A stretch of DNA of 64,000 nt from Uliginosibacterium sp. GTDB lineage: Bacteria; Pseudomonadota; Gammaproteobacteria; Burkholderiales; Rhodocyclaceae. A program made the position numbers and the translations under genes. Every line of letters begins with the position of its first letter. The stretch's first letter is position 1. Shown in pieces: positions 25,860 through 34,857 of the stretch. The stretch lies in contig JADKDZ010000029.1 of NCBI GenBank assembly GCA_016718265.1, positions 62,001 to 126,000 on the forward strand. Direction: 5' to 3'. The notes below the pieces were generated by a model. The model had not been told where the DNA came from, did not search any database, and saw only the letters and a list, made by a program, of their open reading frames with translations.

Positions 25860-26699
25860 TCAGCTTTGAGCCCCGGATGCATGGGTAAGCCACACGCCAT
25901 TTTCAAAGTAGAAGTACTCCGTGCCAGTTATGTCTGATACTGCTATAACCGAGTCAGTCACCCTTCTGAGGCTAACTTCAAAGTTGAATCTCCAGAAAAC
26001 TGAGGAAGTTTTCAGACCCCCTCTCGGCTGATAGGGATCAAATGACAAAGAGTTGTACTTCCGCTCGATACTGAAGGAGTTGGCCGTGATTGGCCGGAAG
26101 TCATCTTCCTTCTGCAGCTTCGCGCACTCGTATGACGAAACAGGATTACCGAACTCTGTTCTAATTGGCGTGCACTGCTTAGGAACCTCCGCTGGGCGCG
26201 CGCAAAACAGCTTGTTGCGTTGGTTGTCGTGGCTCTGAAAGTAACCTTCAGGACAAGAGAATGTTCGATCCCGGTATACTTTCCCAGTATCTGAGGATGG
26301 CTCACTTCCGCAACCCTCCGGGGTACCGAATCTTACAGTCGCTGAGTAAGTGGTAACTTCATGCCAGATAAGGCCAAGGTATGTTCCAGCAAATACCGCC
26401 CACGATGGCGACGAAGTAATGCTGTAGCTGCAGACATAGTTTCCGCTGATTAAGGCATTTGCTTCAAGAATGCTTACAGCTCCGCCATATGAGTCTGCGA
26501 CCGCGTTGTACGTGCCCGTCAGCCACCCGTTCCCTGAATAAGCCCACTGGCTCGGTACGGCGTCAGTACATTCATGCGTTCCATCCTTCGACACGTGAAG
26601 ACATTGGTCGTAGCTGATTGCAAGTACGTCTTCAGTCGACAATGCGGTCAAGCATATTAGCAACAAGAACAGAAAATTCTTTCTGCTCGCATACTTCAT
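25860..26699 (-). pseudogene. N-terminal part of a secreted Rhs protein
   Basis: 279 codons starting with a signal peptide (MKYASRKNFLFLLLICLTAL, cleavage near EDVLA). A cysteine-bearing region follows (YDQCLHVSKDGTHECTD; FSCPEGYFQSHDNQRNKLFC), and then an Rhs entry segment (SIERKYNSLSFDPYQPRG; SDITGTEYFYFENGVWLTHA). The chain stops at 25860 where full-length relatives continue into YD repeats, and those repeats appear 18 bases later in a different frame. Base composition is lower in GC than the flanks. I read this plus 24238-25842 as one disrupted gene. Confidence 0.65.
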
Positions 26700-27298
26700 T
26701 TTTGCAATCAGTTGGCCTTGCATGAATATGACTTTCTGCTTGTAAGGTACAGCTGTAGAAATGTCCGCATATTTTACGCATAGGCCATCGTCAAGTCTGT
26801 CTGTTTCTGACGAGCGTGGTCCTTTGGCGAAGTAAGTCGCCAGCATCCTCGTCATCACCCCTGCGCAGGCATAACGGGCGCCGCGCGCCACGCGCGGTGC
26901 CCGGGGAGCCTCCTGGGGCAAGGGGTTTGCGGGCAGGTCAGTGGAGAGCCAAGCGGGATGCGGCTTCGCGGGCAGGTCGCCATACACCCCGTCGTCCCTG
27001 CGCAGGCAGGGACCCAGTGACGTTGCCTTGCCGATGTTCAAGTGGTCCGCGTGTCCGATTGTCGCCGCCGGGGGATTCAAGCCGCTGGATGCCTGCCTTC
27101 GCAGGCATGACGGGTGGGAGTCGGGCGTGCGCGACGCGCCCCTGCTGCGCCGGGTGCATTGCGAGAGCCTTGCCGGGCGCGGCTTTGCGCGGCCGTCCCG
27201 GGCCGTCGGCCGGGCCTCTGCCGGGGTGGCAAAATGCGGTAATGTTCGGCCAGAGGCTGCCGAGACCGCATGGCAGCCATCGCAAACCGAGAACCGAC
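26700..27298. other. Non-coding gap with R2 repeat
   Basis: About 600 bases between divergent genes. The left 150 bases are AT-rich and probably hold the promoter of the Rhs locus; the rest (26850-27120) is an R2-type repeat. A long open frame across it has repeat-derived sequence and is not a gene. Confidence 0.55.
26850..27120 (+). repeat. R2 repeat, longer variant
   Basis: Shares with 16111-16281 the blocks GGAGAGCCAAGCGGGATGCG, CCGTCGTCCCTGCGCAGGCA and GCTGGATGCCTGCCTTCGCA, in the same order, with different sequence between the second and third block. Confidence 0.7.
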
Positions 27299-28291
27299 AT
27301 GACCCTGCTGACCCCGCGCTTTGCCCTCCTGGCCCTGGCCTTGCTGACGGCCTGCGCCCAGACCCCGCCCGCCCCGCCCCGCGAGGCGCCGGCGACGAAA
27401 CCGGAGCCCGCACCCACCCCCGTGACGGAGGTGGCGCCTGCGCCGCCCGAGACGGTGAATTTCACGCCCTTTCCCGGCAATATCCTGATGTGCGACGGCG
27501 CGTGCAGCACGCGGGTCGGGCGGGATTACTACACCTGGAACGTGAAGCTCAGCTTCGACATTGATCGGCAAGGGCGTCTCGGCGTGGCCGAGCCGCAGGA
27601 GCCGGCGTTGACTGTCGACGACGACCCTGCAGAGGACGGGCGCTGCACCGCCAAGGGCAGCCCGGGCAACCAGCGCAACACCTGGTTTCCGGATACGGCG
27701 ATCTTTGTGCGGGGCGGCAAGCTGATCTCGGTGCGGGCGGGCAAGCAGAAGCCGCTCAAGCTGGCGACGCTGAGTGGCGAGAAAGGCGGCGCCCTGCGCG
27801 TGCGCGGCAAGGTCGCGCGGGCGACGGAGTGGGTCTATCAGCCCTGCGTGGGCGCACATCGGGTTTCCACCGGGGTACGCCTCGATGGCTTTCTGCCGCG
27901 GGAGGCGGTGCTGGCCGTCAAGCCGGAGAAAGGTGCCCTCCTCCGGCTGAGCCTGCCCTCGCCCACCGAGCCCTATGTGCTGTTGCGCTACCACAGCGGC
28001 GCGATGATCCCGGTGCCGATGCGGCCGGTCATCGTAACGGTCGATCTCGTCGAGCGCCGCCTTGTCGCCTATTTCCAGACGACCTATGCCGACCAGCCGC
28101 CGCTGCGCAAAGTGGAGCTGCGCGCGGTGCTGCCCGGGCAGACGCCTGCCGAGGGCGAAACGGAGGCGCGTTTCCGCGAACGCAGTGAGGCCGTGCTGGG
28201 CGATCTGCGCCGCTGCCCTGCGCCCACGGGCCCGATCGAGGCCTGCGCCACACCGGAACGCGAGCCGGACCGGCGGATCTTTTCGCACTGA
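27299..28291 (+). CDS. Predicted lipoprotein of unknown function
   Basis: A 330-residue protein with a lipoprotein signal (MTLLTPRFALLALALLTAC; lipobox LTAC, C19) and a Pro/Ala-rich linker (residues 20-55), then a globular part with four cysteines in two regions. The C-terminal third (VIVTVDLVERRLVAYFQTTY, PPLRKVELRAVLPG) looks like a domain known from other exported beta- and gammaproteobacterial proteins, but I cannot name it. The ATG at 27299 is chosen over the longer frame because the signal starts there. The GGDEF gene follows 69 bases later. Confidence 0.75.
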   Translation: MTLLTPRFALLALALLTACAQTPPAPPREAPATKPEPAPTPVTEVAPAPPETVNFTPFPGNILMCDGACSTRVGRDYYTWNVKLSFDIDRQGRLGVAEPQEPALTVDDDPAEDGRCTAKGSPGNQRNTWFPDTAIFVRGGKLISVRAGKQKPLKLATLSGEKGGALRVRGKVARATEWVYQPCVGAHRVSTGVRLDGFLPREAVLAVKPEKGALLRLSLPSPTEPYVLLRYHSGAMIPVPMRPVIVTVDLVERRLVAYFQTTYADQPPLRKVELRAVLPGQTPAEGETEARFRERSEAVLGDLRRCPAPTGPIEACATPEREPDRRIFSH

Positions 28292-28360
28292 GTCCGGCAA
28301 GCGGCGCAGACTATGACGGATTCATCTTGCAAGGCCTCACGCCGATTCTAGAAAGCCTTC

Positions 28361-29554
28361 ATGCCGGGAACCCAAACGAACGACCTGATCGACCAGTACC
28401 TGTTTCGCCAGGAAGTCGCGCGGGGCGAGAAGGTGGGCTGGATTTTCCGCTGGTTCATGTACGGTCTGGTGTTCGTACTCGCCAATCTTGTCTGGCATGT
28501 GCAGGATAGCCGCGCAGGGGTGTACGGTGTTGCGCTGGCGGGCGCGGCGCTGCTCTACAACTGCCTGATCACTCCGCTCGTGTTGAAGTCTCGCACCACA
28601 CTCTGGATACGTTATGTATCCGTGCTGGTCGATATCAGTTGCCTGACCTTGTACAACGCTGCCGACACCGTGGTGAATTCCGCGCTGGCGCCGGTCACCA
28701 CCTCCGCCTTGCTGCTCTACCCGGTGTTGATATTCATTGCCAGCCTGCGCCAGGACCCGCGGCTTGTTGTCTTCGCCACCGCCGTGTCCCTGCTCGCAAT
28801 GAATACCCTGTGGTTGCTGGCTCGGCCATACATGGACCCGCAGCTGGCCTCGGCGCTCGTCAGCGCCGACCTGCTCGGCCAGGTCTATCGCTCCGCCTAC
28901 ATCGTGCTGTTTGGCGGCCTGGTGTTCTTCATCCCGGCCACGATCACGCGCCTCCTTCACCACCAGAAGACCATGCTGGCGCAAGCACAGACGGCCGAGG
29001 CCCTGGCGAGGATGGACGCACTGACCGGCCTGGCAAACCGCTTGAGCCTGACGGAAGATCTCGACAAATCCATCTCGATGGCAAGACGATCGGGCACGCG
29101 CGTCGGCCTCATCTTCATTGATCTTGACGGTTTCAAGCCCATCAACGACACCTACGGTCACCAGTCGGGCGACCTGGTACTGACGGTCATCGCCAGTCGC
29201 ATCAAGTCTGAGCTGCGGGACTTCGATCTCGCCGCACGCGTGGGCGGTGACGAGTTCGTGGTGCTCATCAAGGGCATCGACTCGGCGGACTCGGCGCAGG
29301 GCGTTGCAAGGCGCATCCTCGCCCGCATCCGCGAACCGTATCGGCTCGGCCACCGCATGGTGAAGGCCGGCGCCAGTCTGGGGGTGGCGCTATATCCCGA
29401 TCACGCCCAGGACGGAGCTTCGCTGCTTGCCGCTGCAGACAAGGCGATGTACCACGTCAAACACCGTGGCAAGAATGCGGTCGGGATTGCGGAGACGGCT
29501 TCGTTCCAGCCGTCCCCGGCGCAAGCGACGGGCGCGCCCTCCGACCCGGTGTGA
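28361..29554 (+). CDS. Membrane-bound diguanylate cyclase (GGDEF)
   Basis: A 397-residue protein with five or six N-terminal transmembrane helices (about residues 25-200), a short linker, and a GGDEF domain. The domain has GGDEF at 295-299 in AARVGGDEFVVLI, substrate residues LIFIDLDGFKPINDTYGHQS, and an allosteric I-site R286-D-F-D289 placed five residues before GGDEF. An active, product-inhibited c-di-GMP synthase is expected. The membrane part has no recognised sensor domain. The last 20 residues are low-complexity. Confidence 0.93.
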   Translation: MPGTQTNDLIDQYLFRQEVARGEKVGWIFRWFMYGLVFVLANLVWHVQDSRAGVYGVALAGAALLYNCLITPLVLKSRTTLWIRYVSVLVDISCLTLYNAADTVVNSALAPVTTSALLLYPVLIFIASLRQDPRLVVFATAVSLLAMNTLWLLARPYMDPQLASALVSADLLGQVYRSAYIVLFGGLVFFIPATITRLLHHQKTMLAQAQTAEALARMDALTGLANRLSLTEDLDKSISMARRSGTRVGLIFIDLDGFKPINDTYGHQSGDLVLTVIASRIKSELRDFDLAARVGGDEFVVLIKGIDSADSAQGVARRILARIREPYRLGHRMVKAGASLGVALYPDHAQDGASLLAAADKAMYHVKHRGKNAVGIAETASFQPSPAQATGAPSDPV

Positions 29555-29641
29555 CTCGTCGCCACGCCGGCGCCCAAGACAATCGCTTCCGGCGCCGGGT
29601 GGCACTTCAGCGGTCGATCGACCCTCCCTTTCTGAGAAGCT

Positions 29642-29990
29642 GTCTACGATCTCTTTTTTGTCATTTATTCACCCTTAACCAGGCTCAGGGCGAACGGCTA
29701 TAGAGATCTCGCGGGGCTCAAACCCCGTTCGTGCTGAGCCTGTCGAAGCATGAATGGGCACAGAGACCGCGTTCCGCATGACAACCAAACCTGAAAACCG
29801 CAGTTGGCTTGACCCGAAGCCGCTCCACCCTTCGATACCTCAGGGCGAACGGCTTCTGGACGGCGCCACCCACCGGGTGAGTCCGGAGAAATCCCGCTCG
29901 TGCTGAGGTATCGAAGGCGCTCCTGAGCCTGTCGAAGGGCATGATCGGGATTTCTTCTTGTGAACTGCGGTTTTCAGGCTAAGAGATCGT
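29642..29990. repeat. R3 repeat, interrupted copy
   Basis: Begins GTCTACGATCTCTT and ends AGATCGTGAACAG, as does 37295-37455. It contains the arms GGCTCAGGGCGAACGG and CGTGCTGAGCCTGTCGAAG, which together fold back on each other. The copy at 37295 lacks the 189-bp insert. Confidence 0.75.
29790..29978. mobile_element. 189-bp inverted-repeat (MITE-like) element nested in R3
   Basis: The perfect 16-bp terminal inverted repeats CCTGAAAACCGCAGTT (29790-29805) and AACTGCGGTTTTCAGG (29963-29978) enclose a centre with a second inverted pair, TTCGATACCTCAG and CTGAGGTATCGAA. No coding capacity. The R3 copy at 37295-37455 runs straight across the insertion point. No clear target-site duplication is visible, so the mobile nature is inferred. 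Confidence 0.55.
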
Positions 29991-30124
29991 GAACAGTCTC
30001 TGAGACGACTCAATGGCCGCCGTGCCAGGCCCGCCATTGATCCAGTCGGCATCGTTCCGGGCCGCCCTCCGGTAACATGCGGGCGATGCGGCCAGGCGGG
30101 CCGGGTTGGCCTGAGGGGGAATTC

Positions 30125-31114
30125 ATGAACCGACGTCTCGCGATCTACGAATTGCGCAGTGCCTTTGGCCTGGCACCCGAGCAAGGACAGGCGCTGGAAG
30201 ATCTGGCACGGCTGGGCGGCGAGCCGCCCGCCCTGGCGACCTGGCTGGCGCGTACGCTGGTCGTGCTGGGTGGCGGGCTGCTCGGCCTGGGCGTGATTCT
30301 GTGGGTGGCGGCAAACTGGCCCGATCTGGGTCGGGCAAGCAAGTTTGCACTGCTGGAGGGGCTGGTCGTGCTCAGCGTGGCCGGCGCGATCTGGCGCCCG
30401 GCCGCACGCAGTGGTCTGCTCTTGCTGGCCTTTCTGGCGCAGGGCGGCGTGCTGGCATTCTTTGGCCAGACCTACCAGACGGGGGCCGACCCCTGGCAGC
30501 TGTTTGCGCTGTGGGCGGCACTGGGCCTGCCACTGGCCGCGGCGGCGCACAGCGGCGCGCTGTGGTTGCCCTTCAGCCTTGTGGTGATGACAGCGATCAG
30601 CCTGTGGGTGCAGGCCCACGCCGGCTACAGCTGGGGCTTCAGCCAGGAGGCGGCCAGCGTGCACTACGTGGGCTGGCTGCTGGCGGCTGGGGTTGCGGTT
30701 GTGTTCAGCCCGCTGCCCGCCCTGCAGCGTCGCCTGAATGCCGGGGCCTGGACCTACCGCGCCAGCCTGCTCCTCGCACTGGGGCAACTCTGCCCCACCA
30801 GCCTGATGGCCTTGTTCGACAGCGACAGCGGGCCGCACTACGGCGCCGGCCTCCTGATTGCCACCTTGTATGCGGTCTGCGTGTCACGCAGGCGGGTGTT
30901 TGACGTGTTCGCGCTCTGCCTTGCGGGCCTGACGCTGGACGTGCTGGTGATCGGCGGCCTCGCCTGGCTGATCATGGACGCCCACAGCAACGCGATCCTG
31001 AGCTTCCTGGTGCTGGGCCTGCTCTCTGCGATCATCGTGGCCGCGACCGCGGCGGCTTTGCGCCAGCTGGTGCGCCGGCATGAACAGCGTTTGCAGACGG
31101 AGACACAGCCATGA
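30125..31114 (+). CDS. DUF2157 domain membrane protein
   Basis: A 329-residue membrane protein: a short cytoplasmic start (MNRRLAIYELRSAFGLAPEQ) followed by about ten hydrophobic helices, of which the first (TLVVLGGGLLGLGVILWVAA, then NWPDLG) is the DUF2157 hallmark. Its function is not known. Its stop overlaps the start of the next gene by 4 bases (ATGA), and the pair DUF2157 plus DUF4401/GDYXXLXY is a recurring arrangement in Proteobacteria. Confidence 0.88.
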   Translation: MNRRLAIYELRSAFGLAPEQGQALEDLARLGGEPPALATWLARTLVVLGGGLLGLGVILWVAANWPDLGRASKFALLEGLVVLSVAGAIWRPAARSGLLLLAFLAQGGVLAFFGQTYQTGADPWQLFALWAALGLPLAAAAHSGALWLPFSLVVMTAISLWVQAHAGYSWGFSQEAASVHYVGWLLAAGVAVVFSPLPALQRRLNAGAWTYRASLLLALGQLCPTSLMALFDSDSGPHYGAGLLIATLYAVCVSRRRVFDVFALCLAGLTLDVLVIGGLAWLIMDAHSNAILSFLVLGLLSAIIVAATAAALRQLVRRHEQRLQTETQP

Positions 31115-32670
31115 ACTGGAACACCTTGCTGCTATCGGCCATCACCGCCGGCATTCTTCCGGCTGAGGCGGCAGACCGCCCACCGCCCACTGCACCCCAC
31201 CCCTGGCCGCTGGTGCTGATGTCCTTCATCGGTGCGCTGCTGGCGGCCATTCCGGTGGTGGCCTTTCTGGCGCTGTTCCTCGGCCGACGCCTGATGGAAG
31301 CCGGCGTCGTCCCCTATCTGGTTGGGGGCGGGGTGGTCATCGCCTGTGGCACTGTCTTGCGCCTGCGGCGCATGCCGCTGTTTGTCGAAAGTCTGGCGCT
31401 CACCTTCCTGCTCGCCGGCCTGGGCCTGGTGTTCTACGCCGCCGGACGCGATCTGCATGCGCTGGGCTATGCGCTGTGCGCGGGCGTGTCGCTGGTGCTG
31501 GCAGGGCTGGTGCAGGTGCGCTGGGTACAGCCGCTGCTCGCGGCGCTGGCGGTGATCCTGGGTTACGGGGCCTTGTTCGAGGCACGCTTCGAGTTCCGGT
31601 TTCAGCTGATCTATCTCTCACAGCTATTTGTCCTGCTCTGGCTGGGCGGCCTGGTGCTGCAGCAGCGCGTACTGGCGAGACCACGTTTCGCGCGGCACGC
31701 GGTCACGCTGGAGTGGATCCTCGGCGGCTGGATCGTGGCGGTGCTCTTCGCGCTGGTGGTGTTTCCCGACGAGCGCTTCCGCGCCATTGGCTATGGCGAA
31801 CCCGGAGTCTGGGTGGCGCATGGCCTGGGGCTGGCCAGCGCCCTCGCGGGCGCGGTCTGGGCCTGGCGCCGCTGGGCCGGGCTGCGCGGCAGCAGCGGCA
31901 TTGGCCTGCTGGCGGTGCTCGTCGGCCTCTCCGGCGTCATGCCCAGCCTGGGCCTGGTGGCCCTGGTCGGGCTGGTCAGCTTCACCACGGGGCGCGTCGT
32001 GCAGGCCGGCGCGGCGGCGGTGGCGGCACTCTGGCTGATCGGCCACTTCTACTACACGCTGCATCTGGATCTGGTGACCAAGGCGCAGATCCTGCTCGCC
32101 GCGGGGCTGACGCTCGCCGCCCTGGCCTGGCTGGTACGCCGGCAGCTGGCGGCCCATCAGGCCACTGCCCTGCCCGATACCCGCTTGCGCCGGGTGCTGA
32201 TCGGGCTGGCCGCGCTGGCCACGCTCGCGGTGGTGAATCTCGGCATCTGGCAGAAGGAAGACATCATCGCCAATGGCCGGCCAGTGTTCATCAAGCTGGC
32301 GCCGGTGGACCCGCGCTCGCTGATGCAGGGCGACTACATGGCGCTGCGCTACGAGATGCCGACGGGCTTGCGCAACACCCTGCGCGAAGTCAGCAAGCTC
32401 ACGCGCCCCAAGCTGATCGGTAGCCTGGATAACAAGGGCGTGCTCAGCCTGACACGGCTCGCCAAAGGCGAGCCCGGCGGCAGTGAGCTGGTCATCGAAC
32501 TCAGCCCGGCGAAGCGGGACTGGACGGTGGTGAGCGACGCCTGGTTCTTCAAGGAAGGCGACGGTCTGCGCTGGAGCCGTGCACGCTATGGCGAATTCCG
32601 TGTCATGCCCGATGGCCGCGCGCTGCTGGTCGGGCTGGCCGACGAAACCCTGCAGGCAATCCGCCCCTGA
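31111..32670 (+). CDS. DUF4401 / GDYXXLXY fusion membrane protein
   Basis: A 519-residue protein. The first about 370 residues are a DUF4401-type membrane domain with a dozen helices. The last about 140 are the GDYXXLXY domain, carrying the name-giving motif GDYMALRY in a periplasmic region (GRPVFIKLAPVDPRSLMQGD). In many genomes the two domains are separate genes; here they are joined. The role is unknown. The gene is translationally coupled to the DUF2157 gene and followed 24 bases later by a lipoprotein nucleotidase gene. Confidence 0.88.
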   Translation: MNWNTLLLSAITAGILPAEAADRPPPTAPHPWPLVLMSFIGALLAAIPVVAFLALFLGRRLMEAGVVPYLVGGGVVIACGTVLRLRRMPLFVESLALTFLLAGLGLVFYAAGRDLHALGYALCAGVSLVLAGLVQVRWVQPLLAALAVILGYGALFEARFEFRFQLIYLSQLFVLLWLGGLVLQQRVLARPRFARHAVTLEWILGGWIVAVLFALVVFPDERFRAIGYGEPGVWVAHGLGLASALAGAVWAWRRWAGLRGSSGIGLLAVLVGLSGVMPSLGLVALVGLVSFTTGRVVQAGAAAVAALWLIGHFYYTLHLDLVTKAQILLAAGLTLAALAWLVRRQLAAHQATALPDTRLRRVLIGLAALATLAVVNLGIWQKEDIIANGRPVFIKLAPVDPRSLMQGDYMALRYEMPTGLRNTLREVSKLTRPKLIGSLDNKGVLSLTRLAKGEPGGSELVIELSPAKRDWTVVSDAWFFKEGDGLRWSRARYGEFRVMPDGRALLVGLADETLQAIRP

Positions 32671-32694
32671 GGCATTTGCCGTGAGAGGCCGCTC

Positions 32695-34377
32695 ATGATT
32701 CTGCGTTGGAGAGGGTATGCCGCGCTGGCCAGTCTGCTGGCGGGCTGCGCCACAGTGCCGGAAGCGCCGCCGGTCGAGATATCGCTGTTCGCCCTGAATG
32801 ATTTTCACGGCTACATTCAGGCCAGCCGGCCCTTGCCCGCCCGGCTGAGCTTGCCCGACCCGGCACAGCCCGGGCAGACACGCCGGGTTGACGCCGGGGG
32901 CGCTGCGCACATTGCCAGCGCGCTGGCCGAACTCGGCGCCGCCGCACCCAATCACCTGCTGATCGGGGCAGGTGACCTGATCGGTGCCTCGCCCAGCCAG
33001 TCGGCCCTGCTCCGCGACGAGCCGGCCATCCTGGTGCTGAACCGCCTCGGCATGAGCGTCTCCAGCATCGGCAATCACGAGCTGGATCGCGGACAGGCGG
33101 CTTTGCTGGAACGCGCCACCGGCCAATGCGGCGCCCAGGGTTGCGCGACCCAGGCGTTCGACGGTGCCCGATTCGATTACCTCGCCGCAAATGTCCTCTC
33201 TGCTGACACGGGCCGGCCCTGGCTCAAGCCGTATGTCCTGCGCGAGCTTGCCGGGCAGCGCATCGCCTTTGTCGGCGCGGTGACCCGCACCCTGCCGGCG
33301 ATGATCCCCGCCAGCGCGCTCGCCGGCTTGCGGGTGGAGGATGAAGCCATCGCCATCAATCGCGTCGTGCCCGAGATTCGTGCCCAGGGTGTCGAGACCA
33401 TCATTGCCCTGATTCATGAGGGCGCGGAATATGCCGGCCCACTGAACGTGCCCGATGATCGCTGCGAAGGGCTCAGCGGGCCGATTGTCGACATTGTGAA
33501 TCGCCTGGACCCGGCAATCGACGCGGTGTTCTCCGCCCATACCCACCAGGGCTATGCCTGCCGCATTAACGGCCGTCTGGTGCTGCAAGCGCGAAACTAC
33601 GGTACCGCCATTGCGGAGTTGCGCCTCAAAGTCAGCCCGCGCAGTCACGACGTGGTCGCCAGCGAGGCCACGATTCACCTCGTTGATCAGGCACGCTATC
33701 CGGCCAACCCGGCCATGGCGGCTTATGTCACCGAGCTGGAATCGCTCACCGCAGCAATCCGCGGCGAAGTGCTGACCGAGCTCCCGCAAGGCCTGCCTCG
33801 CCAGCCGACTGACGGCTTCACCGATTCGCCCTTCGGCACTGTGGTGGCCGACGCGCAGCTCGCGGCCGCGCGCCGGCTCGGGCCGGTCGACATCGCCTTC
33901 ACCAATGCCGGCGGCGTACGCACCGACCTGCCCGCCCAGGGCAGCGACACTGCGGTGCAGATTACCCATAGCGATGCCTTTGCCGCCCAGCCCTTCGGCA
34001 ATCGCATCGTCGTGATGAGCCTGCGCGGCGAGCATCTGCTGCAGGCGCTGCAACAACAGTTCCGCGATGGACTCGCCCAGCCCCTGTTCCTGCACAGTGC
34101 CAGCGGGCTCAGCTACCGGTGGCGGGCCAGCGCCGACCCGACGCAACGTCTGGTCGACGTCAAACTGGCGGGTGAGCCCATCGTGCCAACGCGTGTCTAT
34201 CGCGTGGCGGTGAACAACTTCCTGGCCGACGGGGGCGACGGCTACACCGCCTTTACGCATGGCGAAGCCCGCAGCGACGCCGGCGGCGACCTTGAGGCCT
34301 TGAAACGCTATCTGAGTGAGCAGGGCCAGACGCTCAGCGCGCGCTCCAGCGGCCGCATCCGCCCCCTGCAAGACTGA
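32695..34377 (+). CDS. 5'-nucleotidase / UshA-like metallophosphoesterase, lipoprotein
   Basis: A 560-residue protein with lipobox LAGC (C18), a metallophosphatase domain (ALNDFHGYIQA with the metal Asp and His, GAGDLIG, SIGNHELDRG, FSAHTHQGYAC) and a C-terminal 5'-nucleotidase domain (FTNAGGVRTDLPAQG, LADGGDGYTAF). The family hydrolyses nucleotides or UDP-sugars in the periplasm using two divalent metals. Anchored to a membrane by the lipid. It probably shares a transcript with the VOC gene 11 bases downstream. Confidence 0.92.
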   Translation: MILRWRGYAALASLLAGCATVPEAPPVEISLFALNDFHGYIQASRPLPARLSLPDPAQPGQTRRVDAGGAAHIASALAELGAAAPNHLLIGAGDLIGASPSQSALLRDEPAILVLNRLGMSVSSIGNHELDRGQAALLERATGQCGAQGCATQAFDGARFDYLAANVLSADTGRPWLKPYVLRELAGQRIAFVGAVTRTLPAMIPASALAGLRVEDEAIAINRVVPEIRAQGVETIIALIHEGAEYAGPLNVPDDRCEGLSGPIVDIVNRLDPAIDAVFSAHTHQGYACRINGRLVLQARNYGTAIAELRLKVSPRSHDVVASEATIHLVDQARYPANPAMAAYVTELESLTAAIRGEVLTELPQGLPRQPTDGFTDSPFGTVVADAQLAAARRLGPVDIAFTNAGGVRTDLPAQGSDTAVQITHSDAFAAQPFGNRIVVMSLRGEHLLQALQQQFRDGLAQPLFLHSASGLSYRWRASADPTQRLVDVKLAGEPIVPTRVYRVAVNNFLADGGDGYTAFTHGEARSDAGGDLEALKRYLSEQGQTLSARSSGRIRPLQD

Positions 34378-34388
34378 GGACCCCGCGC

Positions 34389-34835
34389 ATGGCAGACGTC
34401 ATCGGCATCGATCACCTCTACCTCAGCGTCAGCGACCTCGCCCGCGCGGAAGTGTTTTATGACGCGGTGCTCATCGAGGTGCTGGGCTTTCGCAAGAACC
34501 GCTTCACGCTCGGCGACGATCCCCACATCCAGTACTACAACCGCCACTTCGGCTACGTGCTGCGCCCGGCACGCAAGGCGACACCCCACGAGCCTTATGC
34601 ACCCGGGCTGCATCACTTCTGCCTGCGCGTGGACAGCATCGCCGAGGTCGAAGAAGTCGCCACCGCGCTGCAGGCGCGTGGCATCGCTGCCAGCCCGGCG
34701 CGGTGCTACCCCGAGTACGCGCCCGATTACTGGGCCAGCTTTTTCACCGACCCGGATGGCATCCGTCTCGAAGTGACCAACTACCGCGCTGAGCGTCGCG
34801 CGCGCCATGACCAGTGGGAAGACCTGGATGTCTAG
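34389..34835 (+). CDS. VOC family (glyoxalase/dioxygenase superfamily) protein
   Basis: A 148-residue protein with two beta-alpha-beta-beta-beta modules: IGIDHLYLSVSDLARAEVFY at the start, GLHHFCLRVDSIAEVEEV in the middle, and the metal glutamate in SFFTDPDGIRLEVTNYRAE. The His and Glu ligands of the VOC metal site are present. Substrate unknown. Located 11 bases after the nucleotidase gene and 22 bases before the AraC-GyrI gene. Confidence 0.88.
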   Translation: MADVIGIDHLYLSVSDLARAEVFYDAVLIEVLGFRKNRFTLGDDPHIQYYNRHFGYVLRPARKATPHEPYAPGLHHFCLRVDSIAEVEEVATALQARGIAASPARCYPEYAPDYWASFFTDPDGIRLEVTNYRAERRARHDQWEDLDV

Positions 34836-34857
34836 TCGCGCCGAGGCTTGAGGCAGC

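Larger units (their letters stand above)
29555..30124. other. Repeat-rich non-coding gap
   Basis: About 570 bases holding an R3 repeat copy (29642-29990) that is itself interrupted by a 189-bp inverted-repeat element (29790-29978). The 120 bases before 30125 are unique and probably carry the promoter of the DUF2157 gene. Confidence 0.6.

Noticed and set aside
26816..27298. Upstream extension of the lipoprotein gene into R2 repeat
   Set aside because: The extension encodes repeat sequence; the lipoprotein signal at 27299 fixes the start.
31624..34371. A 915-codon open frame on the minus strand
   Set aside because: Antisense shadow of the GC-rich DUF4401 and UshA-like genes; Arg/Ala/Gly/Gln-rich with no family pattern.
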